A stretch of DNA of 64,000 nt, taken from the NCBI RefSeq assembly GCF_024054565.1, contig NZ_JAMXLR010000065.1, positions 43,499 to 107,498 on the forward strand, read 5' to 3'. Position 1 is the first letter of the stretch. Each line of letters begins with the position of its first letter. The notes under the pieces are model-generated. The model ran no database searches, was not told the origin of the DNA, and worked only from the letters and a program-made list of their open reading frames with translations. This document shows positions 48,230 to 56,013 of this stretch, piece by piece. Position numbers and translations under genes: made by a program. The stretch comes from Aeoliella straminimaris. Its GTDB lineage: Bacteria > Planctomycetota > Planctomycetia > Pirellulales > Lacipirellulaceae.

Positions 48230-49249
48230 CTAGAACCAAAATCGCAGACCAACCATTGGGCCTTGGATCTCGACCTCGCCGATACGGCGATAATCGTAGC
48301 CGCCGTAGATTTCGCAGCGGTTCAGCATCACACCCGCGGTGCCGGAGAGGTGCAGGTGTTCGGCGTCGCCCAGCGTGCCGAGATCGATCTCGCCGGAAAG
48401 CACCACCGGGTCGCAGGGTGCGAAATCGGCCTTGAGCGTGAAGTTGATGCCGAAGTCGGTGTCGTAACGATCGCCAAACCAAGCGGCGCCCAGGCCCGCA
48501 CGCAACAGGGTCTGATCGGTTTCGGCAAAGCGGTAGAGGACATCGAACTCGCCAACATGCACTTCGTCTTGACCGCCGCCGGGCAGGTCCTCGCTGTAGG
48601 AGTCCCAATCGAAGTCGATGCCGAGTCCGCCCTGCCCTTCAATCAAGAAGCTGAGCCCGGTGCGATCGATGGCGTCGAAGTCGCTACCGCCTTCGACCTG
48701 GATGCGCCCCGACCAGCCGTGGCCACAGCCCGGCGTGGTGGTGAGCATGAAGCCATCAGCCCCCAAGGCGTAAGGATACGGAGCAAACTGCCGGCAGAGC
48801 CGCTCGGTGCAGGTGGGACCCACCGATTCGACATACACCGGTACCTCCTCGACTATCGCGGGCTGCGTGACCACCACCGGTTCCTGGATCACGTAAGTCT
48901 CGACCACGGGGGGAGGCGCGCAGCTATGAAAGCTGAAGAACCCAGCCGGCCCGCAACTCGGCACAAAGCGGGGCGGGCAGGCGTAGTGCCCACCACCGCC
49001 ATGGCCACGGTGGTTGTCGTCGTGCCGACGCACCTCACGGCGAGCCTGGCTCAGCCGGCCACGCGGGCGGTCGTCCTTGTTGGTCTTCTGAGGCTTGTCG
49101 TCCTCGTCGCGATCGCGGGTCGACGACTTGGAAGCCTTGGGTTTTGCTTCGCGCCGCACTTCGCCACGAGCGCGGGACAGGGTGCCAGCGGTAGCAGCGT
49201 GGGAGGTGAAGGTCAGGCAAACCAGGCACAACAGGGCGAGGGCACGCAT
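48230..49249 (-). CDS. Exported protein with C-terminal outer-membrane beta-barrel-like domain
   Basis: The ATG at 49249 gives 339 residues with a signal peptide (A-L-A-L-L-C-L-V-C-L-T-F-T-S-H-A). A basic/charged stretch repeats L-S-R-A-R-G-E-V-R-R-E and L-S-Q-A-R-R-E-V-R-R-H, separated by an acidic linker. Then comes a P/V-rich segment (E-P-V-V-V-T-Q-P-A-I-V-E-E-V-P-V-Y-V-E) and a C-terminal region of about 170 residues with alternating strands, ending G-L-R-F-W-F; a terminal Phe is the usual barrel-assembly signal. The strand region has a D-F-D-A-I-D-R-T-G and an R-A-G-L-G-A-A-W motif. The function is unknown. Confidence 0.75.
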   Translation of the reverse strand: MRALALLCLVCLTFTSHAATAGTLSRARGEVRREAKPKASKSSTRDRDEDDKPQKTNKDDRPRGRLSQARREVRRHDDNHRGHGGGGHYACPPRFVPSCGPAGFFSFHSCAPPPVVETYVIQEPVVVTQPAIVEEVPVYVESVGPTCTERLCRQFAPYPYALGADGFMLTTTPGCGHGWSGRIQVEGGSDFDAIDRTGLSFLIEGQGGLGIDFDWDSYSEDLPGGGQDEVHVGEFDVLYRFAETDQTLLRAGLGAAWFGDRYDTDFGINFTLKADFAPCDPVVLSGEIDLGTLGDAEHLHLSGTAGVMLNRCEIYGGYDYRRIGEVEIQGPMVGLRFWF

Positions 49250-49559
49250 GCTAGCAGATCCGTTGCTAAAGGAAGTTGGGCGAATGCCAACCACTTAAGG
49301 CAACGGGCATGCCAACTTGCCGGGACGAGCGCGCAACCCAAACTGCAGCAGCAACTTAGCAATGGAAGAGAAGATAAACGGCGCGGTGGGAGTTGTCGTC
49401 AAACCGAGGGCGCACACCCCCAAATTTACAACGATGTGCGGGGAGCTTTGGCGACCGCGCAGCAGAAACCGTCCAACAGCGGTGTTGCGTGGCGGCGAGC
49501 TAGCAGCGGGGGCAGATGGCCCGTCTCCGCTCGCGAAGGCATTCCTTCGCCCAAAGAGA
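49250..49559. other. Intergenic region with a small hairpin after the 29-residue gene
   Basis: These 310 bp hold no convincing ORF. A perfect hairpin GCGAAGG-catt-CCTTCGC at 49533-49550 lies 10 bp after the stop of the small basic protein on the minus strand and may end or protect its transcript, though no T tract follows. Confidence 0.4.
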
Positions 49560-49649
49560 TTACTTCTTGCGGTGGCGAATCTTCGCACGCATACGTCGCT
49601 TTTTGCGACCCAACTTGCGACGACCTTTACCCGACTTCTTCGTACCCAA
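49560..49649 (-). CDS. 29-residue very basic protein (ribosome-associated type), TTG start
   Basis: The frame starts at a TTG with GGGAG seven bases upstream (49657-49661). The product is 29 residues and almost wholly Lys/Arg: M-G-T-K-K-S-G-K-G-R-R-K-L-G followed by R-K-K-R-R-M-R-A-K-I-R-H-R-K-K. Highly basic mini-proteins of this kind are usually ribosomal or RNA-binding (compare bTHX or AURKAIP1/bS22-like proteins), but I cannot assign a family. A longer in-frame reading to 49763 has no good start site. It is followed by a hairpin. It is below the usual gene-finding cut-off and easily missed. Confidence 0.6.
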   Translation of the reverse strand: MGTKKSGKGRRKLGRKKRRMRAKIRHRKK

Positions 49650-49966
49650 TCTTGGACTCCCGTAATTTGGAGGTGAAATGAATGGTGAACCTTGGATTGT
49701 ACACGCCTCGCATGGCGGACTGCAAGTGCGCACCGACCATGCCCCGAGTTGCCCGCGGTGCATTTTGCTCAGAAATTACCGATCCAACCGCGACAAGCAT
49801 CGCTAACGAAAAAAATGGTATTGCTGGAAGTTGGACCGACAACACATAATTCTCGCACTCGACAGGCGTGCTATCCCGCAAAACCGTTGCCAACCCCGCC
49901 GGGGATTCCCACCGCACACCGCGCTCGCGTTTCTCGCAAGTTATACTCCGTCCAGGGAGGGATTGA
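49650..49966. other. Divergent intergenic region, nothing clear seen
   Basis: These 317 bp separate the small basic gene (minus) and the 350-residue secreted protein (plus). I see the Shine-Dalgarno sequences of both genes, but no convincing promoter pair, hairpin or extra ORF. Confidence 0.4.
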
Positions 49967-51019
49967 GTGATGACCCAGAAGTGTTCCATATCGCACATTC
50001 TGCCGGCCTTGCTGCTGGTTGGTGTGCTCGTCTCGCCTAGTGCCGCACAGTCGGTACCTACCGTCACCGGTTCGCTGCACAATCTGGTAGGCGAATTGAC
50101 CAGCCGCCAGTACTTCCTGCGGCACCCGCACAGCGATCCCCGGCCATACATCGAACCGTCGTTCGCTCTGGCCACGCTGCACCGCGCCAGTCGCCACATA
50201 GCCGGTGGCAACGTCGACGAAGCCGCCCGGCTGGCCAAGCAAGTGGATTGTGAGGTGGTCCGCTTTGTGGATGAAGAAACCCAGCAGGACTACGTTCTGC
50301 TGCGCGAAGATCTGAACACGCTGTCCGCGCCCCGCGGCTGGGGCTCTTACTTGTACAACCCTCAGGCGAAAGTGCCCGCGTTGGTCGAGGCCCCACACCC
50401 GCTGGACGACTCGAACAGCGCGAAGGTGGCCACCATGGTGTTTGCCGAGGGAGCCAAGGGTCTGCTGCTCGCTGGCGCGCAGCGGGACAAGGCTGATGTG
50501 CCCGACCTGGTCGACTCGGTGTTCCATCAGGTGCACGTTGCCTGGACCGAGGCGATGGGCCAGGTTGCCGTGTGGCAGATCCATGGTTTCGCCCTGGAGA
50601 AGCACCCATTCCCGCGTAACGCCAAGGCCATTCTGTCGACCGGCGGCGGCGACGTGGTCGACGAGATTGTCGAGCTGAACGATCGCTTCACCGATCGCGG
50701 CCTCGATAGCTACGCTTTCAACCGGCTCCAACCCTCCAACGACATCAACAAGTGGATCAACCAGGGTACGCCCGGCCTGAGGTTCTCGTCGCTGGCAGCG
50801 ACCAAGAACGAGCAGGGCAAGCACTTGCGGAGCGTGGGTGGCACGTTCGTGCACGTGGAACTCGAACGCTCGGTCCGCGGCAATGCCGACCAACGCCGCG
50901 TGGCGGCCGAAGCCATCGCCGAAGCGATGAAGCAGTCGGCCGACAAGAAGCCAACCGGCGAAAGCGAGATGCCCACCGAACGCGTGAGCCAGCGGCCCCG
51001 GCGAGCTCCCCGGGCTTAG
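49967..51019 (+). CDS. Secreted protein, possible metallohydrolase-like fold
   Basis: A GTG at 49967 and an ATG at 49970 both lie close to a GGGAGG site. The 350-residue protein has a signal peptide (I-L-P-A-L-L-L-V-G-V-L-V-S-P-S-A-A-Q). The middle contains V-E-A-P-H-P-L-D-D-S-N, A-K-G-L-L-L-A-G-A-Q-R, V-F-H-Q-V-H-V-A-W and A-V-W-Q-I-H-G-F-A, whose spacing resembles carboxypeptidase/polyglutamate-hydrolase-like metal sites (H-x-x-D ... R ... H-x-x-H ... Q-x-H-G-F). That is a guess from motif pattern. The C-terminal 40 residues are charged and disordered. Confidence 0.65.
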   Translation: MMTQKCSISHILPALLLVGVLVSPSAAQSVPTVTGSLHNLVGELTSRQYFLRHPHSDPRPYIEPSFALATLHRASRHIAGGNVDEAARLAKQVDCEVVRFVDEETQQDYVLLREDLNTLSAPRGWGSYLYNPQAKVPALVEAPHPLDDSNSAKVATMVFAEGAKGLLLAGAQRDKADVPDLVDSVFHQVHVAWTEAMGQVAVWQIHGFALEKHPFPRNAKAILSTGGGDVVDEIVELNDRFTDRGLDSYAFNRLQPSNDINKWINQGTPGLRFSSLAATKNEQGKHLRSVGGTFVHVELERSVRGNADQRRVAAEAIAEAMKQSADKKPTGESEMPTERVSQRPRRAPRA

Positions 51020-51067
51020 TTACTACTCGTGGTTTGACCCGGAGAAGATCGCCCGAGCGGATCGGGA

Positions 51068-51526
51068 TCAATCGTCCCAGCGATCGCGCCAATCTTCCCA
51101 CCGCTCTTCCTGTCGCTCGCGAAGTTCTTCGCGGCGGTCCTCGTACAGCTCCTCGCGGTGCTCCAACCAATCCTTGTAGTCCTCCCGCATGTCCTCGAGA
51201 TCCTCGCGCCGGTCTTCATAGTCATCATAATGACGGTACACGCGCCCGCGTGGTGCGTAAGTGCCACGCGGGATGTAAGCCGATCCGGGCCCGTAGTAGG
51301 AGAAGCCTCGCGGCCGCGGCGCGTAGCCTCGGTAACCCGAGCGGTAAGGCGTACCGCCGTAGTAGAAGCCGACTCTTGGCGTACGAACCACCACCGCTGG
51401 TCCCCGAGGCCCCACATAGACCCGAGCGCGACCACGGCGACGGGCTTCGGCAGGCGATGCCAATGCCAAAGTCAGGCAAATGGCGACCAAAGCGGCCAGG
51501 GTTGTGGCAGTCGTAACGATTTTCAT
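51068..51526 (-). CDS. Secreted G/Y/R-rich protein with a long charged C-terminal helix
   Basis: The ATG at 51526 follows GGAG. The 152-residue protein has a signal peptide (A-L-V-A-I-C-L-T-L-A-L-A-S-P-A-E-A). A low-complexity part rich in Gly, Tyr, Pro and Arg (G-Y-R-G-Y-A-P-R-P-R-G-F-S-Y-Y-G) follows. The last 45 residues are almost only Asp, Glu, Arg, Tyr and Trp (Y-E-D-R-R-E-D-L-E-D-M-R-E-D-Y-K-D-W), which predicts a single charged alpha-helix with i/i+4 salt bridges. The role is unknown; it is probably an envelope or matrix protein. Confidence 0.7.
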   Translation of the reverse strand: MKIVTTATTLAALVAICLTLALASPAEARRRGRARVYVGPRGPAVVVRTPRVGFYYGGTPYRSGYRGYAPRPRGFSYYGPGSAYIPRGTYAPRGRVYRHYDDYEDRREDLEDMREDYKDWLEHREELYEDRREELRERQEERWEDWRDRWDD

Positions 51527-51648
51527 CAGCTTAGCTCCAGGGGTTGGTCGGATGTGAAGTCCGTACACCAACGTTTACGCACATGTCGTACCAACACGGC
51601 ACGACGGCAGGAAACCGTAACAACACGAAATCGGACCAGACAAGGCAA

Positions 51649-51939
51649 TCAGCGTCGCCAGGATGCGATACCCCAGCCGACCAGCGCACCGGCAGAACCC
51701 GTGACCGGCGCCACAAAGAAGATGAGCAGCAGGACGCCGAGCATGCCGTTGCCACAAACGGCCGTGCCCGGCGGTAGCGAGGCCACGTAGCTCTCGAAGC
51801 TGTACCACCCGCGAACTCCCAGTGCCAAAGGAGGCAACGCGCCCACGGCAAAGCCAATCAGCAGCCCGCACCATGGTCGTGGCCGCGAAGGTTTACCGCC
51901 CTGGTGCTGCGGCGGGTGGTAGGGATTCTGCGTCGCCAT
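51649..51939 (-). CDS. Small membrane protein with NPYHPP N-terminus
   Basis: The ATG at 51939 gives 96 residues. The start M-A-T-Q-N-P-Y-H-P-P is the proline-rich N-terminal tag common in planctomycete membrane proteins. Two helices follow (G-L-L-I-G-F-A-V-G-A-L-P-P-L-A-L-G and G-M-L-G-V-L-L-L-I-F-F-V-A-P-V-T-G-S-A-G-A-L-V-G). No named family. The next gene (DUF1697) lies on the same strand 33 bp upstream of its start. Confidence 0.65.
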   Translation of the reverse strand: MATQNPYHPPQHQGGKPSRPRPWCGLLIGFAVGALPPLALGVRGWYSFESYVASLPPGTAVCGNGMLGVLLLIFFVAPVTGSAGALVGWGIASWRR

Positions 51940-51972
51940 GGCAGCCTCGAGGTGGACGGTCTCGAGCACCGC

Positions 51973-52524
51973 TCAGATTTCCGAGAACAGTTCGAGAAGC
52001 TTGAATGTCGTGTTGGAATTGCGAATAGTCAGTTGCTTGTACAACTGGTGTCTGGACAACCGAGCGTAAGTCGACCGTGGCTGCCGCCGGTTGTCGACCG
52101 ACCAGAGCAGCACACCGGGGCCGACCGTAACGGTCTCAATACCTGCGTCCGGCTCGGGCAGTTGTGCTAGCACCTTTTGGGGGGTGATGCCGCCCACGGG
52201 GAAGATCGCGTAATGCTTACACGCCGCGTCCTGGCCCCAAGCTGGCGGGGCCGCCGCCACGGCCGCTTGGTATTTGGCGTGCGACAGCACCACGGCCTGA
52301 GCCTGATAGTCGAACCGCTCGGACAGGGCTGCTTCCACCCGTTTGGTGAGCTCGCGGAGTGCCGAACTGTCCGAGCGAAACAGGATATTGCCGCTCTGAA
52401 TATAGGTCCGCACTGCGGTGAACCCGATGGTTTCGAAGCACTGCCGCAACTCGTCCTTGGCGATCAAGTTCCTGCCGCCGACGTTAACACCACGTAAGAG
52501 GGCCAGATGGCGGGAATTGGGCAT
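51973..52524 (-). CDS. DUF1697 family protein
   Basis: The ATG at 52524 gives 183 residues; GAAGAG precedes it. The DUF1697 pattern is clear: H-L-A-L-L-R-G-V-N-V-G-G-R-N-L-I-A-K-D-E-L-R-Q, R-T-Y-I-Q-S-G-N-I-L-F-R-S and the terminal block R-N-S-N-T-T-F-K-L-L-E-L. The family is cytoplasmic with a ferredoxin-like fold and unknown function. It is divergent from infC. Confidence 0.93.
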   Translation of the reverse strand: MPNSRHLALLRGVNVGGRNLIAKDELRQCFETIGFTAVRTYIQSGNILFRSDSSALRELTKRVEAALSERFDYQAQAVVLSHAKYQAAVAAAPPAWGQDAACKHYAIFPVGGITPQKVLAQLPEPDAGIETVTVGPGVLLWSVDNRRQPRSTYARLSRHQLYKQLTIRNSNTTFKLLELFSEI

Positions 52525-52676
52525 CTTGGGCTCTTCGTCAGAAATCGAGGGGAGAAACGGCCTCAATCTTGCTGAAAACGTTCCATTTTGTTCACCATCC
52601 GTTGACTTTCCCAGCGATTATAACCAATACTTTCGTGTCCATCGGCGCGCGCCGAGCACCACACTTTTTGTCCCCC

Positions 52677-52692
52677 AGGAGACGTAGCAATC
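52677..52692 (+). promoter_or_regulatory. Ribosome-binding site and AUC start codon of infC
   Basis: AGGAG at 52677-52681 is followed after 8 bases by ATC at 52690. No ATG, GTG or TTG is in frame between this site and the GTG at 52744, which would cut away the conserved N-terminal segment of IF-3. A rare AUU/AUC start codon is the known device by which IF-3 controls its own translation in other bacteria, so this site probably is autoregulatory. Confidence 0.75.
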
Positions 52693-53193
52693 GAACGCAA
52701 GCAGCAACGGATCAACGAGCAGATCCGAATCACCCCGATCCGCGTGATATCGGAGGAAGGAGAACAGCTGGGAATCATTCCCACCGAGGAAGCAATGGAC
52801 CGTGCCCGCAACGTCGGGCTCGACTTGGTGGAAGTTGCCCCCACTGAGAAGCCGCCAGTTTGCCGAATCATGGATTACGGCAAGTTCAAGTACCAACAGA
52901 AAAAGCGGCAACACAAGAGTCACGCGCACCACAGCAAGAACAAGGAAATCCGCCTGCGACCGAAGATCGGCGAAGCCGACTTCATGACCAAGGTCAATCG
53001 GGCGAAGAAGTTCCTCGGCCAAAAAGACAAGGTCGTCTTCAGCGTTATCTTTCGTGGTCGCGAGAATGCCCACGTCGACGAGGGCTTCAAGCTCATTGAA
53101 AAGCTCACGGCCGAGTTGGAACCCGTGAGCAAGCTCGAGCAGCGCCCGGCCATGCACGGCCGTCGCATCGTGGCGATCTTCGCTCCGAAGTAA
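52690..53193 (+). CDS. infC: Translation initiation factor IF-3 with probable AUC start
   Basis: The 167-residue factor blocks 30S/50S joining and checks start codons. From the ATC at 52690 the protein reads I-E-R-K-Q-Q-R-I-N-E-Q-I-R-I-T-P-I-R-V-I, matching the family N-terminus (R-[VI]-N-E-x-I-R). A GTG at 52744 would remove 18 conserved residues. The N-domain, the K-rich linker (Y-G-K-F-K-Y-Q-Q-K-K-R) and the C-domain (K-E-I-R-L-R-P-K-I-G-E-A-D-F and R-G-R-E) are intact. Genes rpmI and rplT, normally next, are missing here; a small membrane gene and smpB follow. Confidence 0.93.
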   Translation: MERKQQRINEQIRITPIRVISEEGEQLGIIPTEEAMDRARNVGLDLVEVAPTEKPPVCRIMDYGKFKYQQKKRQHKSHAHHSKNKEIRLRPKIGEADFMTKVNRAKKFLGQKDKVVFSVIFRGRENAHVDEGFKLIEKLTAELEPVSKLEQRPAMHGRRIVAIFAPK

Positions 53194-53214
53194 ACCATCG
53201 CACAAGCACCCAAA

Positions 53215-53580
53215 GTGCAAAGTAGCGCAGAGCATGGCGAACCTGCTGGTCACTCACCGGCCGAGAACCCCTACGCTTCTGCTCACGCACCTGCGGCGAA
53301 AATCGCCGACAACACTCAGCCCGCGGTGCCCGTCGGCAATGGCACCGCGGCTCGGGAAGTCGCTGCAGTCGTTTTGGGAGTGCTCGTAATCCTGCTATGT
53401 CTGCTACTCGGCGTAGTGTGCAGCTTCGCCGAGGTAGCGGGCGCGAACCTAAACCCGCACGCTCCCGTCTGGGTAAACGAGTTGGTGCGATGGGTGGTGG
53501 GGCCGACGATGCTTCTGCTGGCGGGGGTCGCCACGGCCGCCACGCTGCTGCTCGCGCTCCGGATGTTTCGGCGAAATTAG
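53215..53580 (+). CDS. Small membrane protein, 121 residues
   Basis: It starts at a GTG 22 bp after infC. A polar N-terminal 45 residues include the planctomycete-type N-P-Y-A-S-A. Two helices follow (A-A-V-V-L-G-V-L-V-I-L-L-C-L-L-L-G-V-V and G-P-T-M-L-L-L-A-G-V-A-T-A-A-T-L-L-L-A-L). I recognise no family. A second reading frame overlaps its 3' half, but SmpB starts after its stop. The start codon is uncertain because no good Shine-Dalgarno sequence is present. Confidence 0.6.
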   Translation: MQSSAEHGEPAGHSPAENPYASAHAPAAKIADNTQPAVPVGNGTAAREVAAVVLGVLVILLCLLLGVVCSFAEVAGANLNPHAPVWVNELVRWVVGPTMLLLAGVATAATLLLALRMFRRN

Positions 53581-53645
53581 CAGTCTGGTTGCTTCAGCCC
53601 CCCGCGCGTCTTTCCGCCTTCGCCCCTTTGCGTCAAAATAGAGTT

Positions 53646-54149
53646 ATGGCCAAGAACAAAGGTGCCGCGAAGTCTAAGAAGGACGACGCCGATAAAAACG
53701 AAAAACTCATCGCCAACAACCGCAAGGCGCGGCATGAGTACGAAGTGCTCGACACGCTGGAGTGCGGCATTGTGCTGCAAGGCAGCGAGGTGAAGAGCCT
53801 TCGCCAAGGCCGGATGAGCATCGACGAAGCATACGGCCGCGTCGACCGGGGCGAGGTGTGGCTTATGGGGCTCGACATCCAGGAGTACTCGTTCGCCAAC
53901 GTGCAGAACCACGACCCGCGGCGGCGGCGAAAGCTGCTGATGCATCGGCGGGAAATCAAGAAGTTCGCCGCGCAAGCATACGAAAAGAATCTGACGCTGG
54001 TGCCGCTGAGAATGTACTTCACCCGCGGCCGGGCCAAGGTGCTGATGGGTATCTGCCGCGGCAAGAAACAGTACGACAAACGCGAATCCAAAAAGAAGCG
54101 GGACGTCCAGCGGGACATCGATCGTGCAATGCGGGCGCGGAACAACTAG
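53646..54149 (+). CDS. smpB: SsrA-binding protein SmpB
   Basis: The ATG at 53646 gives 167 residues. After a lysine-rich leader come N-R-K-A-R-H-E-Y-E-V-L-D-T-L-E-C-G-I-V-L-Q-G-S-E-V-K-S-L-R-Q-G, N-H-D-P-R-R-R-R-K-L-L-M-H-R-R-E-I and G-R-A-K-V-L-M-G-I-C-R-G-K-K-Q-Y-D-K-R-E, ending in a basic tail, all classical SmpB. It binds tmRNA to rescue stalled ribosomes. No tmRNA gene was found in the window. Its neighbourhood with infC groups two translation genes. Confidence 0.96.
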   Translation: MAKNKGAAKSKKDDADKNEKLIANNRKARHEYEVLDTLECGIVLQGSEVKSLRQGRMSIDEAYGRVDRGEVWLMGLDIQEYSFANVQNHDPRRRRKLLMHRREIKKFAAQAYEKNLTLVPLRMYFTRGRAKVLMGICRGKKQYDKRESKKKRDVQRDIDRAMRARNN

Positions 54150-54171
54150 CCGCGCATCACTGGCGACCAAC

Positions 54172-55197
54172 ATGAGGGGACCAAGGGTGGATGCCAACCA
54201 GATCCTGCTGGCGATCGAGCGCAAAGTTGGCAATCCACCACGCACTGGTCTAATGCAGGCCCTGCGAACCCGCAAACTGGTTCAGGCGATCCGCACCGGG
54301 CAGCGGATGAAGCTTCGCCCCGACGATGAGATCTCTCGCGTTTACCAAAACGAGGACGAAATCATTCGCGATGGTGTGGTTCGCTGGGCGGCCGTGGTAC
54401 AAGCAAACACCACCCTGTATGCCGCGGACCCTCACACGAGCCCTGCCCAGTTGGTCTACTGCCCCGCTGGCGTGGCTCCTCTCCCAACGGTGCAAGCCAC
54501 CGCAGCCAATATCTTCGCACTAAAAGACACCATGCCGACAGCGGAGGACGAGCAGAAACTGGCGGAGATGATCACCGACGAGTACATCCGCGCCCTCGAC
54601 TGGAAGGTACCGCACTCTCTGAGTGAAGGGTTCGACATGGTGACTACCATTGTCCCAGTTCCTCGAGCGCATATTCCGGAGGGCCTGCTGGCGATGGGCA
54701 TCCTCCCCATCCTCGCTCACCCCCAGAGCTATCTATCGGTTGTCATTCCACAGGCGTTCTGGCAAGCCGAGTTCCGCGAAGAATGGAAACACCGAGCACT
54801 GGAAATCAAACAGCAACAACTCGAGCGCCGTCAACATTTCGAGGCATCGCGCAGGCAAGCAGCCGAAGAACTCAAGAAGACCAAATTCGAAGTCCCTCCC
54901 GTGACCATCACCCAGAGGGCTGCGAAGGAGTTATCCAGTCGAATGGCAAACGCGGGGACTTCGTCCGCTGAAACTCGGATCCGAGTTCTCGCCAACCTGC
55001 TCGACAACGGCAGCGCGAGCTACAATCTACAGTTCGAATCCATGAACGCCAGCCAGGGGGATGATCTGAAGTTTCGCGCCCACGGACTCCACTTCGTAGT
55101 TGACTACGAAGCTCTCACGCAATTGGTGGGTTATACGATCGGTTGGATGCAAACCGATAACACCGAGGGTTTCGAGTTTCTCTCACCACTTGGCTAG
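54172..55197 (+). CDS. Hypothetical protein with C-terminal IscA-like domain lacking the cluster cysteines
   Basis: The ATG at 54172 gives 341 residues; a longer in-frame reading starts at 54124. The first 200 residues are of unknown fold. A charged helix at about 200-240 (W-K-H-R-A-L-E-I-K-Q-Q-Q-L-E-R-R-Q-H) leads to residues 243-341. There V-T-I-T-Q-R-A-A-K-E-L, R-I-R-V, S-Y-N-L-Q-F-E-S, G-L-H-F-V-V-D-Y-E-A-L and Y-T-I-G-W-M...E-G-F-E-F-L-S-P-L-G match the A-type carrier (IscA/SufA) outline. The three Fe-S cysteines are absent, and the protein stops where C-G-C would follow. A structural or binding role is more likely than Fe-S delivery. Confidence 0.6.
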   Translation: MRGPRVDANQILLAIERKVGNPPRTGLMQALRTRKLVQAIRTGQRMKLRPDDEISRVYQNEDEIIRDGVVRWAAVVQANTTLYAADPHTSPAQLVYCPAGVAPLPTVQATAANIFALKDTMPTAEDEQKLAEMITDEYIRALDWKVPHSLSEGFDMVTTIVPVPRAHIPEGLLAMGILPILAHPQSYLSVVIPQAFWQAEFREEWKHRALEIKQQQLERRQHFEASRRQAAEELKKTKFEVPPVTITQRAAKELSSRMANAGTSSAETRIRVLANLLDNGSASYNLQFESMNASQGDDLKFRAHGLHFVVDYEALTQLVGYTIGWMQTDNTEGFEFLSPLG

Positions 55198-56013
55198 GCA
55201 ACGGTTCGAGCAAGCCTGCCGCTGACGCGCGCCGGGGCCCCCGGAATGTCCCCCGCGGCGTGGCGAACTGCCCTCACGCGTAGGGTGATTTCGCCTCATC
55301 CAAGGTCCTCCGCGGTGGCCAGCCGTGACGCCCTGATTTCTCCTAAGTCGTTATAAAACAACGACTAACGACCGCCGCTGCTTCCTCCTTTTTTGCGAAT
55401 TGGCATTGCTGTTGCTCCATGCCTGTGCGTGCTTCGAGTTTGCACTCGGACACTCCGCTGCCAACTGACCCGCAAAATCCCAACCGCCGATCCAGGGCAC
55501 CCGCCAATCCCGGCAGGTTATCCCATTCGATCGCGAACAAGGTAGACCACTTCAGTTACCGCGACTCCCCGATTCCCCTGTTGACGATGAGCTCCACGAT
55601 CGCTCGGGTCACGAGGGTTTCCTCATACCAAGCACCGTGCCTGTACCTGGTAAAGAGGTAGCTCGACGACATTTCGGACTTCGACCTGTACTCGAAGCTG
55701 GCCAAGCGGTGGCCGAGAGTACCGGGTGACCTGATTTGCAACTCGTACAACGCGGAAGACGAAACTCGTGCCCGCTGTGCTGGCTCGCCGCATTCGTTCC
55801 ATTCACCTCGATCGCTAGCAGAATTCGCCAATGTGCACCAATCGCACGAATGACAAGTTTTACTCGTTGAAACAGGCGTGGCTCTTTCAGCGGCCTGACT
55901 AGCGCGACCATCGTCTTGATGGCAACTTCTCTTCCTTCCGTCCGGGTCACGCGCTAGCACCCGATGGCATCGCTCTAATACTCGCTCCCCCTCTATTCTC
56001 AAGGAACATGCTA
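55198..56013. other. Long intergenic region upstream of the PEP-CTERM triplet
   Basis: No convincing gene was seen in these 816 bp. A perfect inverted repeat AGTCGTT-ataaaac-AACGACT lies at 55346-55366 around an AT-rich centre and could be an operator. Composition changes toward AT near 55320-55400 and again near 55850. Remnants of a degenerate gene cannot be excluded. Confidence 0.35.

Noticed and set aside
55203..55225. A GGTTCGAG string suggesting the T-arm of a tRNA
   Set aside because: No matching acceptor, D or anticodon stems are found on either side; no tRNA gene was identified anywhere in the window.
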